Origin: Otis tarda | Taxonomy: Eukaryota; Chordata; Aves; Otidiformes; Otididae | Direction: 5' to 3' | DNA: 64,000 nt | NCBI GenBank assembly: GCA_026413225.1 | Contig: CM048552.1 | Coordinates: 199,591,553 to 199,655,552, forward strand | Notes under the pieces: model-generated | Databases searched by the model: none | The model's input: the letters and a program-made list of their open reading frames with translations, nothing else | Told to the model about the DNA's origin: nothing | Part shown: positions 38,201-48,751 of the stretch, piece by piece | Layout of the letters: every line of letters starts with the position of its first letter | Numbering within the stretch: position 1 is the first letter of the stretch | Program-made: the position numbers and the translations under genes

Positions 38201-40640
38201 AAAAGTCTTTAAAAATACATTGTATGCCATTTTTCTAATGAATTAGTTTGTTTAAATAAAGGCAAGGACAGGTAGAGGGGAGCAGGGACTCCTGCTGCTG
38301 AGTCAGAGGACAGTTCTGTCGTCGCCTTGGCCTTACAGCCAGGATGGCAGACCCAGGATAAAGGAGCTGCAATCAAGTAAGCTGTCATTAATTAATGCTA
38401 GAGGGTTACAACAAAACCTCTTTTCAGTCCTATGAACATTTGAGGAACCCATCCACTGCGTAGCTTTGAAAAATCCAGCAAAGAAAGAAGATCAGAAATA
38501 TGCTGGCAAGTGAGAGAGAGGCAAATACTGGAGTTACCTGTTCCAGGCTCACTCTCGTCAGTTTGAGCAGTCCTAGCAGTCCAGTGAGGGCATCGCAGGA
38601 CATGGGGCTCAGCAGGAGTTGAGCCTTTCACCTCAGAAGACCCGGTGTCACAACTGATTGGAAACAAGGAAAGCTGGAAAGGTGTCACTCTGCACTTGTC
38701 GGGTTCTGGTAATTTTTCATAGGTGTTGACAACTGCCATGGCTTGAGTCAGGACAGCCTCACGGCCCCGTGGGCTGACCCGGTAGCAGTGCTGTGCGTCT
38801 GTGGCTGTATTGAATCAGATCTGAACAAGCTCGTCTTAACATAGCTTGGAGACTGTATGCCTCACTGAAACTTGCAGTGCAGGTAATAGCTTTAAATGTA
38901 TTTCAAATAGAAAAATAGCCTCTCTTGGTTTGGCAAAAAATAGATGCAAAGAACTTGTGTTTGCTTGGCAACATTTCCTTGTGATTAATAGGAACGTGTA
39001 CTTCCTTGTTAACAGATTCTTCACACATAGGCATAATTTTAAAAAAATCTGCATGCTTTTTGAGGTATACTGCTCTATGATTTAGACAGACATTAGTGAA
39101 ATGTATGCTTTAAAGGAGAAGATTTGCTTCCCTTTGCTCAGATTTGCATATTAAGTTCAGCTACACAAATTTGGATGGTTGCTGATGTGAAGAAAGCCCT
39201 ATTTATTTTTATAGAAAATAATTAATTGACTTCAGAGAAGAGGAAGGGAGTTTTCGTTACTCTTTCCACATTTCTACAATGGTCTCTGTGGAACATGTAG
39301 TCTGAACATTATTCATCTTTCCCATGGGGATTATTAGAAGTGCATTAGGATTCTCTGAATTTGCTTACCAACCAAGATCAATTTCTAAGTAAGACTAAAT
39401 GAAGAAAAATTGTGGTGAGTTATCAGACACAGTCCACTGTAGTAGCTGCTTTATAATGAGCTTTGAGACATACCATAATGCAGTCTATTGTTGCAAGTAT
39501 CTTTTATATGCACACTGCCTACCTTTTATGAAGTAATTGGAATTTAACATGCTACAACTTTGAAATGTATGAAGCCAAACTCTTAATGTGGGAAGTTTCT
39601 GGGATTAAACAGTTCTGCAATGAGAAAGCTTAAGTGTGTTTTGACTAATTTCATTCAAGGTTCATCTACAGCGTTTTTATATAAGTGAATCTCTTAATTT
39701 TATAGGCCTTACCACGCTAATTAAAGATGTCATTGTTTTCATTTTACATTTCAGTCCCGAATATTTCTAGTACAGCCATAGCATTTTTACTTAGTAATTA
39801 ATTTATTCCTATAAAATGTCAGTCGCTGATTAGAATTTTAGAAAGTAAATTTTTAAATGCATGATTACAGCTTTGGCTGGCTAATGTTAGGTAATTAGCT
39901 TTCCTGTCTTACCCCTGATAATCTAGTAGATGTGTCTGCTCATCAAGTAGATCAGTGCAACAGAAAAGGAGCAGTGGATTAATGGAGTTTGTGCTGAGGC
40001 CCTTACATCTACACTCCATGCATCTTGAGGTTTTCACTTGGACTGATTTTGTTCCTTGGACTGGATGTGATCCTTCCACCGTATGTGATCTGAAAGACCA
40101 AATATTAATTTGTACCCTGATAGGCCCATAGAGTCTGTCATGGCTTTGGTGTATGTCTTGAGCACAGCTACTGCTTTAATATCCTCTGAGAGTCTCTAGT
40201 TCATGCAGACCAAAATGACTTTGTAAAGTGAAGTAATGGAGAGTAAGCAGGGACGACTGGGGCATGTGCTTCAAAACTGCACTGTTTCTTTGAACCAAAA
40301 CTGCTGCAGGACATAGCCTCATTTTCCTTTGGAGGTTGCTGCCTTTTAGAGAGGTGATGCTTTCTCTCATCCTCATGGAGGCTGAAGGCACAACTGCCAA
40401 AGTATTTCCTGTGAAATGATTTAGTTTGATAGTTATCCACATGAAGATTATCTGTGATCATCTGTGATGAGGAACAGATCAGTTCAATGTATGATTGGAA
40501 TATATTAACAGAACTGGCAGTCACATTTCTGAAGGATGACTGTGAAAAATCATATTACCTTTTCTCCCTGTCAAGATTGCACTGATTTGCTATGCATGGT
40601 GTACTCGATACTGCAAAGTATGTTGTTGGACATAGATCAC
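35209..40640. other. GUCY1A2 intron without recognised repeats
   Basis: Mostly AT-rich intron with a C-rich run at ~36827-36851 and a GC-richer segment at ~37930-38800 containing a perfect CRE-like TGACGTCA (38072-38079). No exon, RNA gene or repeat family recognised. The GC-richer part would be the first place to look for a conserved regulatory element, but conservation cannot be judged from one sequence. Confidence 0.45.
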
Positions 40641-41243
40641 CACAGAATCATAGAATGGTTTGGGTTGGAAGGGACCTTAAAGATCATCCAGTTCCAATCC
40701 TACCTGCCGTGGGCAGTGACACCTTCCACTAGACTAGGTTGCTCAAAGCCCCATCCAGCCTGGCCTTTAACACTTCAGAGATGGGGCATCCATAGCTTTT
40801 CTGGGCAAGTGCCTCACCACACTCATACAGAAGAATTTCTTCCTAGTATCTACTTTAAATCTACTCTTTCAGTTTAAACCCATTACACCTTGTCATATCA
40901 CTACATGCCCTAGTAAAAAGTCTTTCTTGTAGGCCCTCTTTAGGTATAAAGGCCGCTATAAGGTCTCCCTGGAGCCTTCTCTTCTCCAGGCTGAACAGCC
41001 CCAAATGTCTCAGTCTGTCCTCATAGGAGACGTGCTCCAGCCCTCTGATCATCTTCATGGCCTCCTCTGGACTTGCTGCAACGGGTCCATGTCCTTCTTC
41101 TGTTGGGGGATCCAGAGCTGGATGCAGGACTCCAGGTGGGGTCTCACAAGAGCAGAGTAGAGGGGCAGAATCACCTCCCTTGACCTGCTGGCCACGCTTC
41201 TTTTGATGCAGCCCAGAATACAGTTGGTCTTCAACACACTGAC
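40641..41243 (-). mobile_element. CR1 LINE fragment, ~600 bp
   Basis: The + strand begins CACAGAATCATAGAATGGTT (reverse complement of the tail) and continues through GGTTGGAAGGGACCTTAAAG, CTTCTCTTCTCCAGGCTGAA, CAGCCCTCTGATCATCTTCA, GGGTCTCACAAGAGCAGAGT and TTGATGCAGCCCAGAATACA. It is the C-terminal coding part and 3' end of CR1, 5'-truncated near 41230-41243, moderately diverged. Confidence 0.93.
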
Positions 41244-44200
41244 AAGTTAATCATGTTATTATTTAAAAAAAAAAGTTAAAAATCCAGGTTTATATTGTAA
41301 GTAAAACTGCTTGAACATAGTTGCTGTAGTCTCCATTTTAATCTCTAGTAACTACATTAATCTTGTACCCTGATTTGATAAGAAGTTTTCTGACAAAACA
41401 ATTTTTTTATTCCAAGACACCAAAGGTCTTTTCCAGAAATACAGGTTTCAGGAACTATGACAGCTTGCTTGATGACCAGTAGAGACCACATGGTTTCTAG
41501 GATTTCACAGCCTTTGATCATCCTCAGTTCACCTATCAGATCTGAAGTCTACAAATGCCCTCTTCATATGGTGTAATTTTAGGTATCAAGTCTCCCTGCA
41601 GTGCTCCCAGGTTCTTAGGTCCAGCTTGGATGCTCCCTAGTGTCTCTGGAGCCACTCCTTGTGCCCACTGAGGATCTGAGAAGGTACAAATCTTGTGAGC
41701 CCTGGTTATGCTAAAGCTTCTGAGTTTGGGGTCCTTGTCTCATCTGCTTTCCAAAATATTTAAATCATTATTTCTTATTTAATGTTTTCCAACCTGGATT
41801 CTGCTAAATGTATTTCTTTCCTCAAAAGGAACGTATTAATCTTCTTATTCTCACACTTACTATTACTGTAGAAATAGATTTTCCAATATTGGACATAACT
41901 CTGTATCTCAGTGATTGTTTCAATTACTTTTGAGTGTTACTTGAACTAGGTGCAGCGTATTAACTTATTTTTAAATAGATTTGTTCAGGGAAATAAAGCA
42001 GACTCTAAATTCTTTTAGATGTCTTTTCAAAATGCTAAATCCTAGTTCAGCCCAAGTTTCTGGATGAAGTTTAAGTGAAATTCTAAAGAGAATGTGAACC
42101 AAATTACACTTAATTTAAAAGTGAAGTTCAAAATTCTGTTTCATTAGATGTTTTCAGGATTTTAAAAAATATTTCTCCTACTCCATCTGTTATTAAGGAT
42201 GACAGAAAGATAGACTCTCCACAGATGACCTACTAAATAAATACTATCTTACAAAAAAGTCCATATTAATGTCAGAAATGTTAATGTTCATTTTAATAAA
42301 CCCATTAATGTAAAGATCACTTTCCACTCATCCTTTTTTCTTCTGTTTTCCTACAGTGAGGATAGCACTTTATTTCTGATTATTCAAGTGGTTGCTGCTT
42401 CATTCTGCTTTTCTCCCATTGACTTGATTATATATAATCTGGTAAAATTTGAATTAATTTTTAATTACAATTATGTTTTATTTTTTGTTAGTGATTTAAG
42501 GGAGAAGGACTGTTGAGTTGATTGCTCTTTGTGGGAGAAGAATTTCTATATTTTACTCCCATTTCTCAATTACACCAGTTACATACATGACATGTATGTA
42601 GGGTATGAAAAATATAGGACATCAGAGAATAAAGAGACTCTTTCCGTGAAAACCCATCTTGCATGCATTTGGGAGGAAAGGAGTAAAGAATGGGACTAAA
42701 AAGTAAAGGAATTGTCAGCTACAAAGGTTGAACCAAGAAAGATTACTTTGGGTGAAAAAGTTGACTGGAAAAGTTCTAAATAAAGCACAATCAAACAAGA
42801 GCGACAGCAGGAGAGAAGCAAGTGATGATAATGCTGGATAAGGAAAATCCAGGGGTAGGCATCTGTGTCATTCAGCTGCCAAATTTACCCAATTAGCGGC
42901 TTTAAAGGCTGGCTGGGCAGCAGTGACAAACAATGAAATTACAGATATGCCATGCTATCATCTGCTACTGCATCCAAAAGTAAATTAGTGTTTAATTTGT
43001 CTAGTGATTTTCAAAAGAACATGCAAGGGTAATTGAGACTTAAAGTCTTTTTGTCTTTCTTTTTTACTCTTTCTCACTCACACAAGTAAAAACATAAATA
43101 TTCTTTTATTTCTGTGTGTATTTTTTTGTGGATTATAGAAAAATAAATTAGTTGATGAAGATGTGAAGAGATGGGCAGAGACCATCTTGACTAAGCATAT
43201 TTGAATTTTTGTATTTGCAGAATGCATAATATATATGAAAGGCATTATTAGAATATACGTATTATGATTGTGATTTTTTTACAGAATGTACAAGCTGAAC
43301 ACATGTGTATGTGTTCTTATGCTTTGTTGAGTGTGAGACATAGAGGAAGAGATCACTGAATTAAGTGAAAGAAAGTAATTAGACTAAACATTGAAGTCTT
43401 TCCTTCCCCTAAGTGATTCACCTTCATCTGAGAGCAGTTTGTCTCCATCTGTTTGGATTTTGTCATATTCTTGACATCATCACGTCTTCATTTGCTAACT
43501 GCTTTGAAAATAAGGTTGAAATTTTTCTAATCGTGAAAACACTGGAACATTCAAATTTATCCTAAATACATATAAATTGCAGTGCATTTAACAATTTTAT
43601 CTGAAGCGGTTGAAACAAACAGTAACATAGTATCTCATTTCCATTCATGGCACATCTGACATGCAATAATCGTCAGACATTGCTTGTAGATTTGCAACTT
43701 AGATCTAGGAATAGGAAATGTTACATTTTACTTGGGTTACAGAGTTATTTTTCATTGATATCATTAATCATTTTACTTACAAATTTCTTTTTTAACCAAG
43801 ATTTTCAGTGAAACTAGCAGAGCTGTACAGGATACTCTCTGATTCTGACAGTAGCTTTTGTTGTACTTGTTTTGTGATGTCAAGAAAGTTTGATTGACTT
43901 TCTGAAGTGCTGGCTATACCTGACTCATGAGAGTCTGTGAATGCTTTGCTAGAATCCTCAGTTCAATGCGAAACAGCACCCTTTCTCTTCATGCTCGTTC
44001 CCTTTGTTGTATGAAGTAGTTTTTCTCAGCTCAGTGGATTTGCCTGTCTGAAATACTTGAAAAAAAATCACTATATGTGAATGTGTGTTTTGATTTCACT
44101 GAAGAGGAAATTCACTTTCCCTGCATAAATCTGAAGCTCTGTGACCATGAAGTACAACGGCCAATCAGGAGTGTTAATAAACTTCTCAATTATAGCCAAG

Positions 44201-45576
44201 GTGAAGTCTTAGGCTCTTGTTTGTGGGTTCTATACAGTCTTCTCTTTATATGCAATTGTCATTGCTTGTTAGGCTAATTATTACCTTCCAGATGTAGAGA
44301 CTTGTTCCAGGGTTAAGAGGAGGGTAAATTCTACAAGAATCATTGTCGTTATCTAGCTCTTATATTGTCTTCTGTTAAGTCTATAGAAATTGAAATTCTC
44401 AAAAACAAACTGATGAACAAGCAAAGGAACACAGCTTCATTATCTTTTTAGAGATGAGTGAGATATCTAAGGATGATCTAATGCTGTGAGCTGTTCTGAC
44501 ATTGGAACGTATATGGTATAATGCAACTGTAAGCCCCAGCTGTCATATGGAAACTTTCTGTACTTTACAAGCTATTTTATCTTTTAGATAAGCATGAGAA
44601 GGAGTGGTCATGTTGGATGTTTAGTATTCAACTTTCTGTGATGATGGAAGTGCCTTAAGTTTCTTCACAAGGAAGCAAACTATTTTTTAGTTACTATAAC
44701 TTGCAACAGTAGGCATTCCTTACGCACAGCTTGGGATATTCTCAGCCTTTTTTCTTTCCATGTGGTCGCTCCTTCATTTACTGTGTTTCAAAGAGGGCAC
44801 CTGTTGACTTGTTTCCTCGATTTGTCTATATTTAATCTGATATATTGCTTGTTAGATTAAGAGGTGCTAAGGGAACTAGTCTCTTCACTTTTCCCAACTT
44901 ATGAACAGATGTATTTCCAAAACCTGGCCCACTGACTTTTTGTCATGTCTACTGTGTCCATATGGAGGAGGGGGATTTATCATTTTTTAATTCTGATTAT
45001 GTTTGTGCTGGTACTAATTGTAAGAAGCTGTGGGATCCAGTAGAAATACACACTTAAAATGTAAGTTAAAATGTCTTTGTGCAAAAAGTATTAAAACACC
45101 TTGCAGTGGTAAAGCTTTAAGTGACATTGGCATCAATTTAGGTCTCTTTAACACTGCAGAAGCCTTTGGGAAGAATCTTGATACAATTACATCGTTATTG
45201 TACATAGGCTAGATAAGGTTGTTTCTAATAGTAAAACTGTAAGATTCTAATATGTCAATGGTTTCTGTAGATTTTAAAGTTGTTATGCAGCAGATTCTTG
45301 TTGATTATTTCCAAGCTCTTCCCAGAACAGATCAACATGAATTTGATCACTGTACATTATATTAAAGTAACTGAAGAAACTTCTGCTGTTCTACAGAGAG
45401 AATGATCTTCTGATGGAGTCCTATCCATCAACATCTGTTTCTTTGATTATTTATGCGCAGGAGTGTAGCTCATTTTAAGCAAAAATGAAAATGTGGCAGC
45501 TTTCCCAGTCTGAGGGTTGGATTCATCTCTCCTGTCTTTAGCTGTTTGTGCATGAGGTGTCCAGGCTAAACTTACC
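41244..45576. other. GUCY1A2 intron without recognised repeats
   Basis: About 4.3 kb of AT-rich intron. No exon, RNA gene or repeat family recognised. Open stretches of 60-66 codons appear random. Confidence 0.5.
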
Positions 45577-45678
45577 ATTAAATGTCCCTCTCTGTTCCAC
45601 CAAGAGAGACAGACACCTTCAGAGGTGATTAAATGTCCCTCTCTGTTCCACCAAGAGAGACAGACACCTTCAGAGGTG
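45577..45678 (+). repeat. Perfect 51-bp tandem duplication
   Basis: Two adjacent units (45577-45627 and 45628-45678), each starting ATTAAATGTCCCTCTCTGTT and ending CACCTTCAGAGGTG, are identical at every base I compared. A third unit begins (ATT) and stops. Identity over the whole unit points to a recent event such as replication slippage, or to an assembly artefact. Confidence 0.92.
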
Positions 45679-46680
45679 ATTGATCCAGCCCTTACTAGGT
45701 GCTAATTTTGGAATGTGCAGCCTTGAGGTTATTTACCTCCTTGGTTTAGGAGAACTCTAGAAATCTAACTTAAATGAGCTCTGTAACTTCTAGATAGTCA
45801 AAATTAGGTGAAATCTACCTTAAATTACTAAATTAGCAAAAGCATTGAAGGCTGTTTCTTAAGGTTAAAACCCTTATTCCCAACTATTTTTTTAGCATAC
45901 AGGGGTTTTTTTTTGTTCCCTTAAATATTTTGAGCATGTGTCATTTATCCTTGTTAAAATATCACCCAATCCATTCAGTATATGTCATATGATGGCACTG
46001 TGAGACAAAGATGTCCTCCTACACTAAGGATCAAACAGAACTTTCTGATTAATTTTTTTTCTTTTTTTGGGTGTCAGTGGAGAGGAGGAAAAATCCTCCA
46101 CTGCTATGTGGGCTTTCTTGAATTATTAGATCTTTAAGTGCCTGAACACACAGATTCATATAGTAATTAAATTCCTGCTGTGGAAATTACTATTTGGCGA
46201 AAACAATAAAAAATGTTTTTGATTAAATGCTCTGTCAGCAATGAAATGCAACATTTTGTTTGTAAGGGAGAAGCAGCTTATGAAGAAGCACATTAACATT
46301 AATGTCTCTTCTTTAGAATCTTAGGGGAAGGATATAGGACTTATTCTTCTGTTCACAAACTCTAAAAGTTCTCCTTTACATGGTTTATACCACCCTCCCT
46401 CCAGTAAATCATTTCAGGTCAGATGTTTTCTTACAGATGACCCACATCCTCTTCTAATCTAGACCCTCAACAATGCCATAGTGAATTCATGTGATGCCTC
46501 AGGACAGAATTTAACCCAAAAAGCCTTGCCTCAATGTAAACTTCCCTTTGGCACTAGAAGTAATGAGCCCTCAAAACTAATCTGAGTCTTTGGTTTTGAT
46601 TTTTATTTCGTCTAATTCTACTTCATTCTGCTGATGAAGACTCATAGGAGTATAATTTTTCATCATAGGGTGTGAAATAT
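45679..46680. other. GUCY1A2 intron without recognised elements
   Basis: AT-rich intron with T runs near 45907 and 46058. Nothing recognised. Confidence 0.5.
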
Positions 46681-46765
46681 AGAATCACAGAATAAAGGAA
46701 GTTGCAAGAAACCTTTGGACGTCATCTAATCCAACCACTATTCAAAGCAGGGCTAACTTATATCA
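46681..46765 (-). mobile_element. Old CR1 LINE 3' fragment
   Basis: TAGAATCACAGAATAAAGGA followed by ACCTTTGGACGTCATCTAAT and CCAACC corresponds to the reverse complement of a CR1 3' end (usual form: GGTTGGAAAAGACCTCTAAG...CATCAAGTCCAACC). Only ~85 bp remain and it is strongly diverged. Confidence 0.7.
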
Positions 46766-47004
46766 TAGTGGAAGAACTTAAGTGGAAAGAGAAAAGGAAT
46801 TTCCTTCAAGTCTGGGGCTTCTTTATGTAGAATAGCTCCTTGTTCTGCATTCAGTAGAGATGACTGTATGCCAAGACCATAGTCCAGGCATGTACATATG
46901 TAATGAGCATCACACTGGTTTTAATTTAATTGTATGTCTTTAACACAAATCACCTGATTACTTTACCCAATAACTATTTAAAATGGATTTATTGATCACA
47001 AGGA

Positions 47005-47045
47005 ATTAAAGGTCCCTTCAAACCCTAACCATTTTATGATTCTAA
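47005..47045 (+). mobile_element. Very short CR1 LINE tail
   Basis: AAAGGTCCCTTCAAACCCTA followed by ACCATTTTATGATTCTAA matches the CR1 3' terminus in + orientation. About 40 bp. It lies 240 bp from the oppositely oriented fragment at 46681-46765, with both 3' ends facing outward. Confidence 0.6.
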
Positions 47046-47546
47046 ATCTTTCTTAGTTTATTATTTTATTTTATATTGTCCTTGTATAATTTTCTGTGTC
47101 TTTAGCTTCAGACAGGTTGAATAATTCTAAGTCTATGAGTAAGAAATTTTCATTAGAAAAAAGCTAAGTGTTCATTTCTCCAACTGTTGTTCAAATATGG
47201 GGGAAATGTATCCTGTAGTTTAGTTCTGTAGAACACCTTGTGAAATTCAAAGTGATCTAAATATTCCCCTGAGCAGGTCTGTTCCTTGGCAACAATTCTG
47301 TAGTGAGCTGTACTGTCATATGTCCCTTTCCAGAAAGACACTGTGATATTTATAAATCTATCTAAGAATACAGATAACCCACACGCTAAAGCATATGTCA
47401 GGGCCTAGCTGTCAGCTTTGTCAACTTGCAGTTCTTTGGAGGAGCTGAAAGGCACATTGACTCACCAGTGTGTGGCCCTGATTTTAGAGCTCTGAGCCCT
47501 GTAGAGTCTATTTTGCGTTAATATATTTTACAAATAAATATCCCTG
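47046..47546. other. GUCY1A2 intron without recognised elements
   Basis: AT-rich intron between a CR1 tail and the collapsed LTR. Nothing recognised. Confidence 0.5.
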
Positions 47547-47731
47547 TGTGGTGGTTTAGCCCGGATCACCACACAGTTTCTTATTCACCCTCCCCCTACC
47601 CAGTGGGACAGGGGAGAGAAATTGGGAAGAAAGGAAAACTCGTGGGTTGAGATAAAAACAGTTTACTAAAAATACTAAAAACACCGGCTACTGAGAAGAA
47701 AATTAACTCCATCCCTGCTGAAACCAGGACA
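47547..47731 (-). mobile_element. Short, internally collapsed LTR of a different ERVK-like family
   Basis: The + strand starts TGTGGTGGTTTAGCCC and ends GCTGAAACCAGGACA. In reverse complement this gives an LTR opening TGTCCTGGTTTCAGCAGGGA and closing ...GGGCTAAACCACCACA. Both ends resemble a common avian ERVK-type LTR, including the inner GGTTGAGATAAA and CAGTGGGACAGGGGAGAG stretches. At 185 bp it is far shorter than such LTRs usually are, so the middle is missing. CCCTG lies directly on both sides (47542-47546, 47732-47736), a plausible target duplication. A fossil solo LTR. Confidence 0.8.
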
Positions 47732-47736
47732 CCCTG

Positions 47737-48751
47737 TCTAAGGCATATGAGATTCAGAGACAGCACTGTTGTAGAAGCCACTACAAAATATTAGAGCAGA
47801 TAAAGTCTTAGAGAATTTGGCACATTCTGTTTGGAAGGATCTTGGAGTGAATCATGGACTAATAGTGAAGACGCTTTGCAAGAGGTGACTTTCTCCTTTC
47901 TGAAGGGGACTACAAGGACAGAAGGGGGAAGGTCCTTACTGAAACACAGAGTATCACTCAGTATGTTACAGCAAAAAGTGCTTTATTTGTCTGAGAAATT
48001 AGAGTGTCCAGATACCCATGTACATTATTGAAACTGATATTGAAAGTCCTGATCCAGCAGAACACTTCCTGTTGTATTTAAATACTTTACTGCCTTGGAG
48101 CATCCATGTGCCTGGAAATATTTCCGTACAGCTACTGCCTTGTATCAGCCCTGAGCTCTGCTACCGGCTCAGCACGAAGTCTTGAGCAGCTGCCAATCAG
48201 TCACATTATTAAGGCTTGAAATGTTCCAGGCTCGCTAAGTGAGGGATTACTTCTGCCCATGGTTGCTTTCCAAACTGTGTCACCTACTTTCCAGCCTGCC
48301 CTCATTTCTTCAGCTCAGGGTCTGTGTAAGGCAGACAGTTCTGTGAAAACGAATTTTGAGTCCTTCTGGATGCAGTTAACCTGTGAGGTAAACTAAAACT
48401 TCTCTTTCTAGCATAAGAGTATGTTTTTCAGAGTGTGAGAACTGTTTATTAAGGTCCTTGTCTCTGTGCGTGTGGTGGGAAGAATGTGTACAGCTACCAC
48501 TCCCATGAAATATCATCATAGTTCGTATTTGAGGAGGAGCTGTGAACAACAAATGTGTTTCCTCTACAAAAAGGATTTTATTTGGCTCAGCTGAAGGTAG
48601 GTTACATGTTCCTTTGGCTTGAATTGCAAAGTCTGCTTGCGTGTTGTAACATCAGCTACTCTTTTATTGCAAATGAAAAGAAAGGTACCCACAGATTCTT
48701 TTTTCCAACTTTACCTTTCAATACTGTCCACTAAGAGACTTTTCTTTTTCT
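47737..48751. other. GUCY1A2 intron without recognised elements
   Basis: Intron between two LTRs. Nothing recognised; short frames here look random. Confidence 0.5.
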
